A stretch of 64,000 nucleotides of DNA from Lepiota brunneoincarnata (lineage: Eukaryota; Basidiomycota; Agaricomycetes; Agaricales; Agaricaceae): assembly GCA_023014365.1 (NCBI GenBank), contig JAEBUN010000002.1, positions 1,116,001 through 1,180,000 on the forward strand. Direction: 5' to 3'. Positions 34,514-46,273 of the stretch are shown here, in pieces (position 1 is the first letter of the stretch; every line of letters starts with the position of its first letter). The position numbers were made by a program, and so were the translations under genes. The notes beneath the pieces are model-generated. The model was given only the letters and a program-made list of their open reading frames with translations, made no database searches and was not told where the DNA came from.

Positions 34514-37458
34514 ATGGCACCAACAACAAATCATCCCATACCAACCATGGAAGATATTGATACTAACTCGTCTCTCGCACCATCAAGACCGTCCACATCA
34601 GAGGACCCTGCACTCCGCCTCGTTTTCCCCAACCATTCTCTCTCCCAGTCCACCATCTCACGCCAGAGTCACAAGAGAGGTTCTCTTCGAAGCTTGAATA
34701 TTCTGGGAAAGATTCCAAGAGACGTGCGTACCGTGCCCCAACTAGCCGTTCAGCGTGCCTAACACGTGTACATCTTCAGCTCTCCTCCCTTTTCCACACT
34801 GGCAGCTTATCTCGACACCACGGCCAGGCATTTCAAGTATGTACTCGGCTTTTTGCCCCTCTCCCTTACTGCGGTGCTTATTCAGTCCCAATCCCAAGGA
34901 GGCGACTGCTATACTCGGCCACTCGGGCTATGCCGATTCTGAGGAATCATCATTCACGCCAGAAAGTCGTCAGTCATTCAATATGTTTTCAACCTCGACC
35001 AACGCTGCAGAAGAGCGGCCTACGAGAAAGTTGAAGAAAGAGAATAGGGTGCGTTCTATGGTTAGGGGTCGTTTGTGGTTGAAAAAGTATGATTGACAAG
35101 GGTCCCTCCTCCCTAGTTCTACAACTTCCTCACTCGTTCGCGATCACGTTCACGATCAAAACCAGACCACTCAGCCTCCAACGACGACCCGCTCCCACAA
35201 TTGCCGCGAAATGGTCATGCTAGAGATCATTCAGACTCTAAACCACCCTATAGAATTCCCTCCCGTCCCCTATCCACCACCACTATAGCCACGAACACTA
35301 CGATCATCCCCAGCACGCCCAAGGCCAAAAGATCTCTGCAGTCTGCAATACCCGTCCCCGCAACCTGCCCAGAAAACACCAGCAAGGAGGGCGCACCAGC
35401 ACCTAATATCCCCACTCAATTGACAAGTACCAAAAGAAAACTCAACCTCTTTGGGATTTCGCTTTCGGGTCCTCGAAAGTCGTCATTTAGCTCTTCAAAA
35501 TCTAGGTCACGGTCCCGATCACGTCCTGGAACACCTCGAGTATCTCTAGACATCCCGCCACTACCAACGTTTGAAGAGTTTTCAAGCTCGCGAAATACTC
35601 AGGGTCTGCAATCAACCTCGCGTCCTGGTAGTCCATCTCCTTCAAACACAAAACCGGATAATACAAACCCTCTTTCTCTTGGTTCTCTTGCCAACCACGA
35701 TAAAACAAGACAAGAAAAAGATCCACCCATAACGACGAATGATGCCCCTGCTGGTTCCTCGAAACTACGGGGGTTTTTCTCAGGTATGTTTTTGTTATTG
35801 ACACCCTTTTCGTCACGTCCTGATCGCTCTTTAGGGAGAGACTCAAGTCGTTCACGACGTCAAACTCCTTCCGCAGTACCTGCACCTTCTCAGGTATCAG
35901 CACCTTTGAAACGGGTATCCTCAATTCAGAGGCACAGCACTCAGTCAGGGCTAGATCGGGTCACATCAGGGCCAGATCATCGTCCATCTTCAACTACATC
36001 TAACATACCCAAAATCATCCACACACCATCCACTCCGGTTCGGTCACCATCTGCGCCTGCAGCCGCAGTACTCAAGTCGGCAATTCCTGCTCCAAAGCAC
36101 TCGGGCCATACCGTAAAAAATCGTTCACTCGATGCAGGCTATCGGTATCGTGGGACAATGGACGCCGTCGACGAAGAAGGGAGATTGTCAAGGGAGTTGA
36201 CGAAACGGTCGAATGTCAAAGGGAAGGAGAAGGATACCGAGGCTCCAGCACCACGTACAGGGTTGACAAAGATGAGCACCAACTTGAGGAATACGAAACA
36301 CGGTAGTTTTGATTTCGAACGACCTGGATGGGCAGCAATTGCGATACAGAGGACGGCGAGCAATGGGACGTCAAACACCGTTACCAGTGGTTGGAGTCGG
36401 AATGGTGAGGGTAACGTTATCAGGGAGAGTGCATTGGGTCCTGGGTTGGCCGGAGTGGGAACGTTACAGAGAGAGACGTCAATGAAGCGGGGGAAGGAGA
36501 GGGAAGAGAAGGCTTGTGAGTTGGAAAGCCAAGCAAAGAGAGCGGCAGAAGAGAAACAAGGACCCTCCAAGTCCAGCCACTCACCTGCACAGTTAAGCAA
36601 TGGACACCAGACGCCTCCCTCCGGGAAATCGTCAAGCATGGGCAAGGTGTCTGGAAAGCGCTTGTTTGGTATAAAGGGGAGGGTCAGTGACTCGGGGTGG
36701 TACATCAGCTCACCATGGCTTGTTTTCGTTTGAGCCACCTGTACCTTCACCAACATGGAGCACGACCAGTACCGCTACTTCCAAGGAGCTTTCCGCGTCA
36801 TGGGGCGGGCAGAGCGAGAAGGAGAAAGAGCGGGCGCAGAAGGAAAGGGAGCGACAAAGAGACAAGAAGTCGATCCAACGGCGGGATAGATCCCCAGTGC
36901 CCGTACCTTCGCCCAGCGCTGGACATAGATCAGGGTTGAAAGGCAGATCGCTGGATCTTAACTTAGGACTTGCTTGGGCACCGTCAAAAGTCAGGGAGGA
37001 TGCGTTGCTGCCGTCCTCCACTTTTTTCCATCGATCGATCAGCAACTCCTCGAGTGTGAAGTCTGCTTCGGGTTCGCGATCCGGGAATTCTTCTTCGCAT
37101 GGACATGATGCGGGGCGACCTCAGACGAGAGGACCGATAACAGATGAGGCAAGGTTGAAGATTGGGCGAGAGACTGCGGAGTTGTTCAGGAAAGCGCTTG
37201 GGGAGGCCCGTTATGCGAAATTTAAGACGTGTAAGCCTCTTTCTCGTCATTCACCCCCCTGAGGCTCCTACTCACGATTCCCGATCCCCTCCGGTAACAG
37301 ACGTCCATCAATTCGATGCTCATGAAATCCCGTTCGATGGTCCTGTTGGCATTATTTCGAAAGTGGATGGCTTGCTTGCAACAGTCTCAACATTGCCATT
37401 TGAAGAGAAGCGCCAGCTTATGGATAAGCTTGTCCGAATCATATTGCAGAATGCTTGA
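34514..37458 (+). CDS. Serine/arginine-rich unknown protein
   Basis: Starts at MAPTTNHPIPTMEDID. Short exons follow, with junctions at about 34721/34781, 34838/34893 (acceptor CCCAAG), 35048/35119, 35782/35842 and 37231/37302. The stop is at 37456-37458. Almost all of the ~900 residues are low-complexity: Ser/Arg/Pro repeats (RSRSRSRPGTPR), SP/TP sites and a Lys/Glu/Arg helix (EKEKERAQKERERQRDKK). Only the last ~85 residues look folded: DEARLKIGRETAELFRKALG and then VHQFDAHEIPFDGPVGIISK...EEKRQLMDKLVRIILQNA. This terminal module is probably the conserved core. Near 36722 the frame shifts by one extra base (inside a TTTT run). I do not recognise the family; a cell-cortex or cytoskeletal scaffold is possible. 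Confidence 0.65.
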
Positions 37459-37959
37459 TGATGACCCTTCGTTCCCCGTAGGCTCTCCTCTCTATCTGGA
37501 CCCTCAATGTTCCTCTTTCCTTCACGGGTCTCAAATGATCCATATGCATACATTTGGTTTGTAGATTTCAAGTCTTCTTGTATCCATGTTTATTATTACT
37601 CTATATCTCACTTCTATTGAAGATGATGTGCAAACGGGTGCTATCTGCTGTGCATTTACTGCCATAATATGTCATGATATACCTGTTCCTATGCTATCCC
37701 TACATTCATGTATTACTCATGCCATACGATCTTGCTCGTCGCTCTTGGCGGCCCTTTTTCGTAATAGTGCCCGTGAAAATTACATTTCGCATGATCGGGT
37801 TCGACATTTATCTTTCCTTCTTTCCTCATCATGATGCTGTGTCGACATTTAGTTATGTGAGTGAGTGTTATGTATAGCCAGAAAATATGGATTATGAACG
37901 GAATGATCACTACAAACATAAAGGCGAAATACAAAATTGAGGAAAGACATTGTGCGTCG
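37459..37959. other. Intergenic between convergent genes
   Basis: AT-rich 3' flanks of the serine-rich gene and Did2. Nothing recognisable is present. Confidence 0.55.
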
Positions 37960-38783
37960 TTATGTGGCTGGTCGCAAGGCACGCAAACGCTCTGCAAGCG
38001 AGTCGTCCTCCTCCATGACTCGTTCTCGAGGACTTGGCTCGGCCAGTACGTTTACGTCTTTAGCAGCAAGGTCGTGTTGTAGTTCAATGTTAGCTTCTTC
38101 AGCTGTCTGACGCAGGAGCTGCTCGATTTGGTCCTGTGGTGTCGAGACGGCAGTGGTGGCTGTCATTACGTCCTCCATGTACCCAGTCTGGACGTCGAGA
38201 TCGGTGAATTGAGATTCAAATTTATCCATGACCAGCGATATCTGATACCAAGGTGAGTCAACTGATAGTGTACCCGCAGAGGTTGGTGACTGCACACTCT
38301 TTCGAGGTTCATGCTCTCCATAGCCCTGTCCATCCCTTTCACGACTGATGTCATGTTACCAGTAACTTGCCGCATGGTGACGGCTGTTTCGACACGGCTT
38401 GCTACGGCGTCGATGCGGCTGGAAAGTCTCAGAAGATTGAGAGCTTCGCTTTTCTTCCTGATGGCATTGGAGGCGTATATACGGGCTCCTTCATTGTTCC
38501 CTTGTTGCAGGGCCTACCACGATGCTGTGAGTGAATTCTGCGGGCCGTTCATAGAATAAACGACGACCTTCTTCAAACGCGCTTTCTCTGAGTTCTCATC
38601 CTTTTGTGCCTTTTTGGCCTGACGATTCAGAGTCTTCGCGGTGAACTGAGAGATGGTTATGATGGGGACATGAGACGATTCTGGCTGGCAACTCTTGCCT
38701 TGAGTTGAAAAAGTGTCTCTGGTTGATGTCAGCACAATGGTGAGTACGCAGTTTGAGGGATACTCACTCTCGAGGTTGCTCAT
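37960..38783 (-). CDS. DID2: ESCRT-III protein Did2/Vps46 (CHMP1)
   Basis: Exons 38783-38768 (16 nt), 38718-38699 (20 nt), 38645-38568, 38513-38298 and 38241-37960 give 203 residues. Motifs: [92 protein letters not shown] and [15 protein letters not shown]. The C-terminal LAERLRALR is the MIM1 helix that binds the Vps4 MIT domain. Did2 recruits Vps4 and Vta1 to endosomal ESCRT-III. The second intron starts with GC (GCAAGA at 38698). It lies about 6 kb from Vps60, its functional partner. Confidence 0.95.
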
Positions 38784-38960
38784 GAGTTGGATGGCTAAGG
38801 CTGTGACTCCTTCCCGCAACCAGCGAGCAGGTACAGCCACTGATAACGGGATGATCAATCACGTGGAACTTCGGACGCGCCTGTAGCGTCACCCCTCTCC
38901 TTATTCGTCACCTCCTTCGTGCTTTCGAAGGTGCCAAGAGCACCGAACCCGGGTTCCCAG
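38784..38960. promoter_or_regulatory. Divergent promoter DID2 / SVP26
   Basis: A 177-bp head-to-head gap shared by two endomembrane genes. No clear core element is seen. Confidence 0.5.
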
Positions 38961-39907
38961 ATGGCCCTGCTCTATTATGTGAGGTAGGTTTTTCGTATAC
39001 ACATGGTTGTGGAATTTGACATATACCGTGGATAGCTACCTTGCTGTACTGGCAGGATTTGTTTTCGTCACACTTTCGCTAGGTATCTGACTCCTATTCA
39101 CGAAATTCGAGAGGCCACGCACTAAACCTTCGGCGGCAGCGAGCGGGCTGTTATATGTGTCAGAACTGATAGAGGAACATAGTAGGCTTTCCAAGCAAAT
39201 TGGCCAGAGGGGGATATATGTACGTCCACACAACCACATCCCAGCAGACGGCTCTAACGCCAACGAACAGGTTATCATACTATTACATATGATATTCTAC
39301 TTTACGGACTCTCTCCCTCTCCTCCAAACGGTCTTCTCGATAACATGCCACATCATCTACCTGCAAAACTTCTCCCACACATGGCCTCTGATTTCACTTT
39401 CGTCCCCCACCTTTCTCGGCTCCTGTGCTTTGGTCATCGCAGACCATTTCGTTTGGTTCTTCTACTTCTCACGCATCACTCATGAGGCAAGATATTCAAG
39501 GGCATATCGGGGAAGTGGTTCAAGAGTGCCTGGGTTTACCGAGATTGCCTCTTTTTTCGGCATATGCGTTTGGTTGGCACCTTTGTTCTTGTTTCTCAGC
39601 CTGAGTGCCAACGATAATGCGCTCCCGACGTCTACGGGTGAGTAATCATCTCATATCGGTTTCTAGTCTTCTGAGTTTTCTCCCCAAAGCTGAACCCGGA
39701 TCACCCTCTGTCTTGACAATACCCGTGCCAACAACCAACGCGCGTATATCATTAATTCGCTCGATATTTTCGTTCCTCTCGTTTGATAGGCTTCCGAGAA
39801 TGAAATCTCGACAAGGCGCAGGCGAAGGAATCATCGCTCCTCGATCCCCCAATATTTCAAAGGCACCACTCCCGGCCCAATATCCTCCCCCCTTCTCCTT
39901 CTCTTAG
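38961..39907 (+). CDS. SVP26: Svp26/TEX261 family ER-Golgi cargo receptor
   Basis: Exons 38961-38983, 39036-39082, 39140-39219, 39271-39637 and 39690-39907 give 244 residues. Five hydrophobic segments follow the family order: SYLAVLAGFVFVTLSLASGL, LLHMIFYFTDSLPLLQTVF, HTWPLISLSSPTFLGSCALV, ADHFVWFFYF and IASFFGICVWLAPLFLFLSL. Between them are YVSELIEEHSRLSKQIGQR and the conserved HFVWF segment. Svp26 (Erv26) carries mannosyltransferases and alkaline phosphatase from ER to Golgi in COPII vesicles. The tail is Pro/Ser-rich. It stops in a C6 run context at 39905-39907; with one C fewer the frame continues about 55 more residues of PRSPGPPRSP-like repeats to about 40105, so the true C-terminus is uncertain. 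Confidence 0.9.
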
Positions 39908-40368
39908 GCCAATTGCACCTCCCCGGTCACCTGGCCCGCCCCGCTCGCCTGGGCTGCCCCATTCCCCCAGGCTCGCCACCCAGGAACTCGAGGTACAAGC
40001 ACCAGCCGCGACAAGTATACGACTTCATGCCCCCCCAGTGACTCGGCGTCTGGCACAAACCCAGCGAAGGCCGAATCTTAATCAGGATAAAGACATCTTT
40101 CGATAGAATCTTCCTGCCTCTCCGTGCTTGCCACACCGTAGACTACCTGCAGTATTTATTTCCAAAAATTCAGTCATGCGATGTATCATTTTGTGGGCTG
40201 CTCTGCAATACCTGAACCACTGGGTCACTGCGCCTGTTCTCGAGTGTTCTGGAGACAAGTTGCGAAATCATATGACGTCACTATCCCGTGATTAGTCACC
40301 TAGATTACCTGGCTCATGGTCATGTATTGTTCCCTCTGACTTTTGTGTGCTGGCTTATACCTCCTTTG
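39908..40368. other. Intergenic; possible extended SVP26 tail
   Basis: 39908-40105 may be the proline-rich C-terminus of Svp26 if the C6 run before the stop is one base too long. The rest looks like the promoter of the leucine-rich-repeat gene. Confidence 0.45.
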
Positions 40369-41891
40369 ATGTTCCATGGACACCTTCCCAATGTGTCTAC
40401 CCAGCCATCGAGGGCGCAAGATCACCAGGTGGACCAGTTGGATGCTGGCCTCCGCTCCATTGAAGGCATGCAGCTAATCGGGTTCGGTTCTGCCATCATA
40501 TTGAAATTACCACTACTCAACACAGGTGCACAAACCATAATCTCTATCATCAAAGGCCGACAATTCGTGGACAGACTCATCATTGGACATAATGAGCTTG
40601 GCGAGAACGGATGCCGCACCCTCTTCTGCTTTTTGAATTCAGAGAATGGTCGACGATATCAGATTAGGGAAATTAGTCTCAACTCCAATAGGATTGGAGA
40701 TGGGGGACTCCTCGCTATTGCAGATTACCTCAGGGATAATCAACATCTTAGAGAACTTTTCCTCCAAAACGTGAGTCTATTTCACATCTTCGCTGTTCTA
40801 TTTCATAAATGCGTATAACAGAATGTCCTGAAAGGTGCACCTGAGGTTGCCGCTTCCTTTGCGGCGGCACTCAACTCCTCGCGACTTGAGCTCCTGTCGC
40901 TGACCACTAACAAGGATCTTTCTGATACATTTCTCGCCAGTTTTTTACCTCTTTTGGATGCTTCCCACCTTCGCGAAATCCAATTATCCGCCATTGGGCT
41001 AACCTCGCTGTCTGGACCTGTCATCGCCAGCTACCTCGCATCCCCCCGCTGCAACCTGCATGTCCTTCGGTGCAACGGCAACAGTCTAGGTCTTCGAGCG
41101 ATCAAGTCCATAGCTCGGACTGCCCAGAATCGTAATTATAGCCTCCGGGCTATAGAGCTTTATGCCAATCAACTCCAAGAAGATGACACGGACTCTACCA
41201 GCAGCAGCGGAAATAATACTTCTGAAGGACGAAGTAGACGATGAGGCAGGCAATAGGGTGCAGATACGGCATTTACGGACTTGGAAAGATTGCGAACTCT
41301 TATTGAGAAGCGTGTTCACTCGAAACACTCATCTCAAACGCGAGGTCGCTAAGCAATCGCTCGCACTTTTGTGCTATTCTAGGCCACTTCTGCTGGAGGG
41401 AAAGCTCAGACAACTGCCCCTAGGGGACGAGGTCCGGCAACAAACCGATACGCATAACCATTCATTATCCCTCGTACTCAGGCGGAAGGATGGGAATATC
41501 AGCCCGACTTTCCCTTTCAAATATTTACCCCTCGAATTGCAGCTCTGCGTCCTTTCCTATATCGCACCCTCACTATCATCAGGTCAGCGAGTTCGTATTT
41601 GGGACTACGCCGCCTCAGCACAGACGCTCCCGCAACTTCTTCCTGCCTCTACCCACACTTGCACGCAGCGTTTTTGTTGGTTGGACGAACGGCGCTCCTT
41701 GCATATATGACCCTTCCAGCACTAAATATGGTTTTAGGGGAACGGTCCCGCCCGCGCGAGCGAACCGGTCCCTATTCACCACGTCCAGCCGTATAGTCCA
41801 CCCTTACACGGGCACTATCAACTCCTTGTTCTGTGATAAAGATAAGCAACGTCTACAATTCCTTGAGGCAGTCAGGTTGCGATTGTTATGA
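40369..41891 (+). CDS. Leucine-rich-repeat (RNI-like) protein, two frame offsets
   Basis: Exons 40369-40770 and 40822-41891. Residues ~60-290 form ribonuclease-inhibitor-type repeats: VDRLIIGHNELGENGCRTL, IREISLNSNRIGDGGLLAIA, HLREIQLSAIGLTSLSGP, NLHVLRCNGNSLGLRAIKSI and LRAIELYANQL. The C-terminal half (NTHLKREVAKQSLALLCYSR, YLPLELQLCVLSYIAP, FCDKDKQRLQFLEAV) resembles conserved but unnamed agaric LRR proteins. These pieces lie in three frames. Offsets of one extra base are needed near 41200-41240 and near 41670 (a TTTTT run). Ran-GTPase-activating proteins share the repeat type, but the catalytic Arg region is not evident, so I do not call it RNA1. Function unknown. Confidence 0.7.
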
Positions 41892-42121
41892 ATTGGGGCC
41901 AGGAGAGGGCGCCCGCGCGCCGAGGGAGCTGTATACACTATCTATTTGCTAGTTTGTAGAGGGTATCCAGCTTCTGTTCCTTCATCGCTGTTACAATGTT
42001 AGCCATATTTTTATTTTAAATTGATATCCGTATTTTATCAGTGCATCACTGATGGCCAAACACGCACACTCGGTACTCAGCACCGAGCAGTCTTGGGCCA
42101 CCACATCCTGTGGTACGAGCT

Positions 42122-45100
42122 ATGCATCTATATCTCTGCAACAACCCCCGAACTCTATACCTTATTACCGACGAAAGAGATGAACGTCTAGGCAGGCCTC
42201 GGCGAGCACTTGTATTCCGTATCGGCCAAAGCAGATCCCAAGTGGTTGTCGAATTCCTCCCAACAAGAGAAGTTGGTCGAGATAATTTGGCGAAATTGAC
42301 AAAAAGGACAGTCAAGGGTTGTTTGGGACTAATATCAATTGATGATGGTCTGTGCAGACTCGTGTAGTCCCGCTAGTCGGTGTTAACCTCTCACTAGATA
42401 TCTTCGTCGCTGTCGTGACGAGCTCCATGGAAGTTGGAAACACCCGACCATCTGCGCATGAGTCTGAATCGGTAGCAAGAATACACGAAGTAGGCTTCTA
42501 CAGCCTGACCTCCTCATCGTGGGACGAGCCCATCGCCAACGAATCATTTGGACCTGAAGTTGTAGACTCCTCGTTCAAGGAGAATTACACACCCAATGCC
42601 GTCTTTGAACATCCTTGTATGCCGTTGACAAAAATTCTCGCATCAGGAACATTCTATTATGCTCTCGAACCGACATGGGACCTCTCATCGAGACTCGCAG
42701 TTCGTCTAGCACGGGATGCTGCATCATCAAGAGACATTGGCACATTTGATGGGCGCTTCATCTGGAACGAATATATCCTTCGCAGCTTATTAGACTTTCG
42801 GGAAAGGTTGGATTTTCACGAGCGTGAGGATCTTGATCGTTGCCAATTTTTGGTACGTTGAACTTGATATACGCAAGGCCCCAGAGGTGTTTAACCCCTC
42901 TTAGATCTTAGCAATGCAGGGCTATGTAGGCATATTCACACTTCCTCTGCCTGCCCCACCCACAGATGGCTCTCCTACTATCGCCACCTTAGCATTAATT
43001 TCCCGGTTAGGTTGGAAACGAGCAGGAACCCGATTCAATACCCGCGGCGTTGACGACGATGGGAATTGCGCAAACTTTGTCGAGGTATGCTTTTCATTGT
43101 CTTCTTCGGTCGGTATCTGAGACATTGTCAGACAGAGACGATGTTCAGCACCGACCAACACTGCGTTAGCTACGTACAAGTGCGGGGGAGTGTTCCATGT
43201 ATGTATTTCAGTTATTCGAATACATCTTATTACTTGAACGGACGCCTATTCCAGTATTCTGGGAGCAGCAGGGCTTGCAAACATTTGGCCAACGTATACA
43301 GATCACTCGTCCCAATGCGTCGCAACCCGCGTTCGAGCGGCATTTGGTTCAGCTGATGGAGGAGTATGGATCTCTCCATGCCATTAACCTGCTTGGAACA
43401 AAAGAGAACGAGGCGCTATTGACTAGTGCATACGCGAGGCATCTGCAAATGGCTCGTAGTGCCCTGGGAGATGGGTTGGGTATTACACACTTCGACTTCC
43501 ACAATATCGTGCGGATTGGTGGTCATGACGGCGTTGTCGGAGAGCTCAGGTGCGCGAACTTGACGAGTTGATGACATGTACTCACTAGTGTCTAGTAGAA
43601 GGCTAGAGGCTGTCGATGACCACGTAGACAAGTTTGGCTTTTCAATGTGTGATGCTTCTACAGACGAGATCATTACCAATCAAAAGGGAGTATTCCGAAC
43701 GAACTGTTTAGACTGGTGAGTTTTATTTATTTATTTTACTAGGACACTCTTCACACACCCCACCTACAGTTTAGATCGCACAAATTTCGTTCAAGATATA
43801 CTTTCCAAGACGACTCTTGAACAATATCTTCAATTGGTTCGCCGTGAATGGTTACGTTCTCACCAGCTATGGTCTCACCATCGGGAACTCTGGGCGGAGA
43901 ACGGAGACGCCTTGTCGAGAATATACGCAGGAACTGGAGCTCTCAACACGAGCTTCACTAGAAGCGGAAAGCGTACGCTGGCAGGTAAAACTCCTATATT
44001 GCGCCAGTGCAGTTTCTCAGGTTTCTGAACGAATTCCAAGGCGTCTTGTCTGATGCCACCAAGAGTGTGTCCCGCGCATATATTAACAATTTCCAAGACA
44101 AAGGCAAGCAGGTTGCCATTGACATGTTCTTGGTATGCTTAGTATGAGATGGTGATCAATCTCTGTTTCTTATCCTTCCGTAGGGAAACTTGAGTGACCA
44201 GAGGCAGGTTACCATTTTCGACCCCATCCACGATACCGTTCGTGAGGCGCTCGATAGGAGGTACGTACGGATGAAGGGATAAAGACAATGGTCGTTTCTG
44301 ACCCCAGACAGATGGGAAGAATATTCGACCATCAAAAAAGCCAACATTATAGTAGGTACATGGAATCTCATGGGACGGGTAAGTATGGTCTGCGGGAATC
44401 TCAACACCAGACTCACTCTGTACAGATGACAACGGAGTCATTGTTACCTTGGCTATTTCCGCGGCAGAGTGTCAGCGAGTCCGTCGCCTCCTACTCCTCC
44501 GGAATATCTTTTTGATTGCCATTAGACCGGACATGTTCGTCCTCGGCTTCCAGGAGATTGTCCCCTTGACAGCCCAACAAATCATTCAAACAGATCCAGA
44601 GAAACGGTGGGTTATCTGCTCACCTTGTAACTCCTGGCCGTTGCTTAGCTCTTATATATTAGGCGACTTTGGGAGAGGAAGGTTATGGAGAATATTGAGC
44701 GACAGCCTGGTAGGAAATCTCGCTATGTCCTCCTAAGAAGCGAACAGGTGTGACCAAGGTTCCCATATCCATGTGGATTATTGAGCTGATGCTCGGCAGC
44801 TAGTTGGGACTGCTTTGTTTGTGATAGTCAAAGAGGAATTGACTTCGGTCATTCGTAATGTCGAAGGTTCATCTCGAAAGGTGAAACTGTCCTATATTCC
44901 CTCTCGCTTAATGATTCACCTCAGCGCAGACTGGTCTTCGAGGGATGTCAGGGAACAAGGGCGCAGTCGGTATTCGCCTAGACTATCATGATACCAACTT
45001 TTGCTTTTTGACGGCACACCTTGCCGCTGGGCATCCAAATATCGAAGAACGGAATGCGGACTACAGAACAATTGTTGACAATCTGCACTTCCAAAAGGGA

Positions 45101-46210
45101 AAAACCATAGCGAGCCACGAGTAAGTCGAGTTTCCGGGCCTATTTATTGGACAGGTACCCTGATTAATATTTATAGCAATGTTATTTGGCTCGCAGATAC
45201 CAACTACCGGATTGATCTAGACAATGCCACTGTACGGTCGCTAGCAGAAGCAGATGAGCTAGATGCGCTTGTTTCTGCCGACCAGGTAAGTCGCCAAACC
45301 TAGAAAATACAGTTACCTAGGACCCACTACAACTGCCCTTGGCTCAGTTGCGATATGTCATGGACAGCGGCGCTGCGTTCTCTGGCTACGAAGAAGGTCC
45401 CCTCTTGTTCCGCCTGACATACCGTTATGATGTGGGAACAGACAACTATGACACGAGCGAAAAAATGAGGATCCCAGCATGGACAGGTGACGCCTTCCCT
45501 GCATCTATCTGAGGGTTCGGTTTCTGATGTCTACTAAGACCGGATACTCTACCGTGGTCCGGCTCTTGATCTCGCAGTGTACTCAAGATCGGAGCTGAGA
45601 GGATCTGATCATAAGCCGGGTCAGTGGAGGCTTTAACCCCAACTTTACCTGGTTTCTCACCAGTTACTCCTTCTCATCAGTGTTCGCGATCTTTAGAGCT
45701 GATACTCGCATCGTTGATACCGTGAAAAAAGCCGCACTGTCGCAATTGCTACTCGAAAGCATTGTGGGCACGGCGCCGGGTGAAAACTTGGACGAGAAGT
45801 TAGCAAACATAGCCCTTCCAGACACGATTGGAGAACGTGAGTGCTCTGTTTTTCTCCGGAACGAAGTCTCGCTTATGAATCGTCCACCTATCAGTACCTG
45901 CCCCTAGCACCGACGAGAAGGCATGGTGGGATACTCTGGGTAAGCCCCCTGACTTTCTATTTTTTTTGTTTGCTATTTTAACACCCGGAAAGACGGTCCT
46001 GGGGGCGTCGTTTCAATCGACGAAATTCAACAAATCAATCTTTATCGCCGGGGCAATCCCTTCGAATCGCCCATTGATTCGCCACTATCAGTCTCACCAA
46101 CTACCTCCGACGAAGAATTGTATACTTCTGCGTTGGCACTACAGACGCCACTGACGCCGGTTCCAATAACGGTGCGACGAGCACCTCCACCTCGGCCAGG
46201 TAGAGAGTAG
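42122..46210 (+). CDS. Synaptojanin-like inositol polyphosphate phosphatase (Sac + 5-phosphatase)
   Basis: Starts [18 protein letters not shown]. The Sac1 domain runs over exons 42122-42347, 42398-42852, 42905-43084, 43132-43198, 43255-43549, 43599-43715 and 43770-43984. It includes [31 protein letters not shown] and the catalytic [12 protein letters not shown] (CX5R), which is split by an intron. The 5-phosphatase domain follows (exons from 44041): [89 protein letters not shown] and [12 protein letters not shown] Pro-rich tail ends [11 protein letters not shown]. This is the yeast Inp51-53 architecture: removal of phosphates from PI(4,5)P2 and other phosphoinositides in endocytosis. One join near 44480-44526 (after LLPWLFPR) does not close in phase and probably hides another one-base offset. 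Confidence 0.92.
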
Positions 46211-46273
46211 AGATTAGAGGGCACCAACAATACCATACATCGTGCAAGAATATTAGATATACGATTACAGGGA

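Noticed and set aside
34839..34910. A frame break in the serine-rich gene after HGQAFQ
   Set aside because: The acceptor CCCAAG, a few bases downstream of TTCAG, restores the frame (EATAILGHSGY).
40369..41891. RNA1/RanGAP identity for the LRR protein (tempting because RCC1 is in the window)
   Set aside because: The repeat type is shared, but I cannot see the catalytic arginine finger region or the acidic tail of RanGAP.
43985..44040. A frame break in synaptojanin after RTLAG
   Set aside because: Using the acceptor CCAAG at 44036-44040 rather than the earlier CTCAG joins the exons in phase to [17 protein letters not shown], so no indel is needed.
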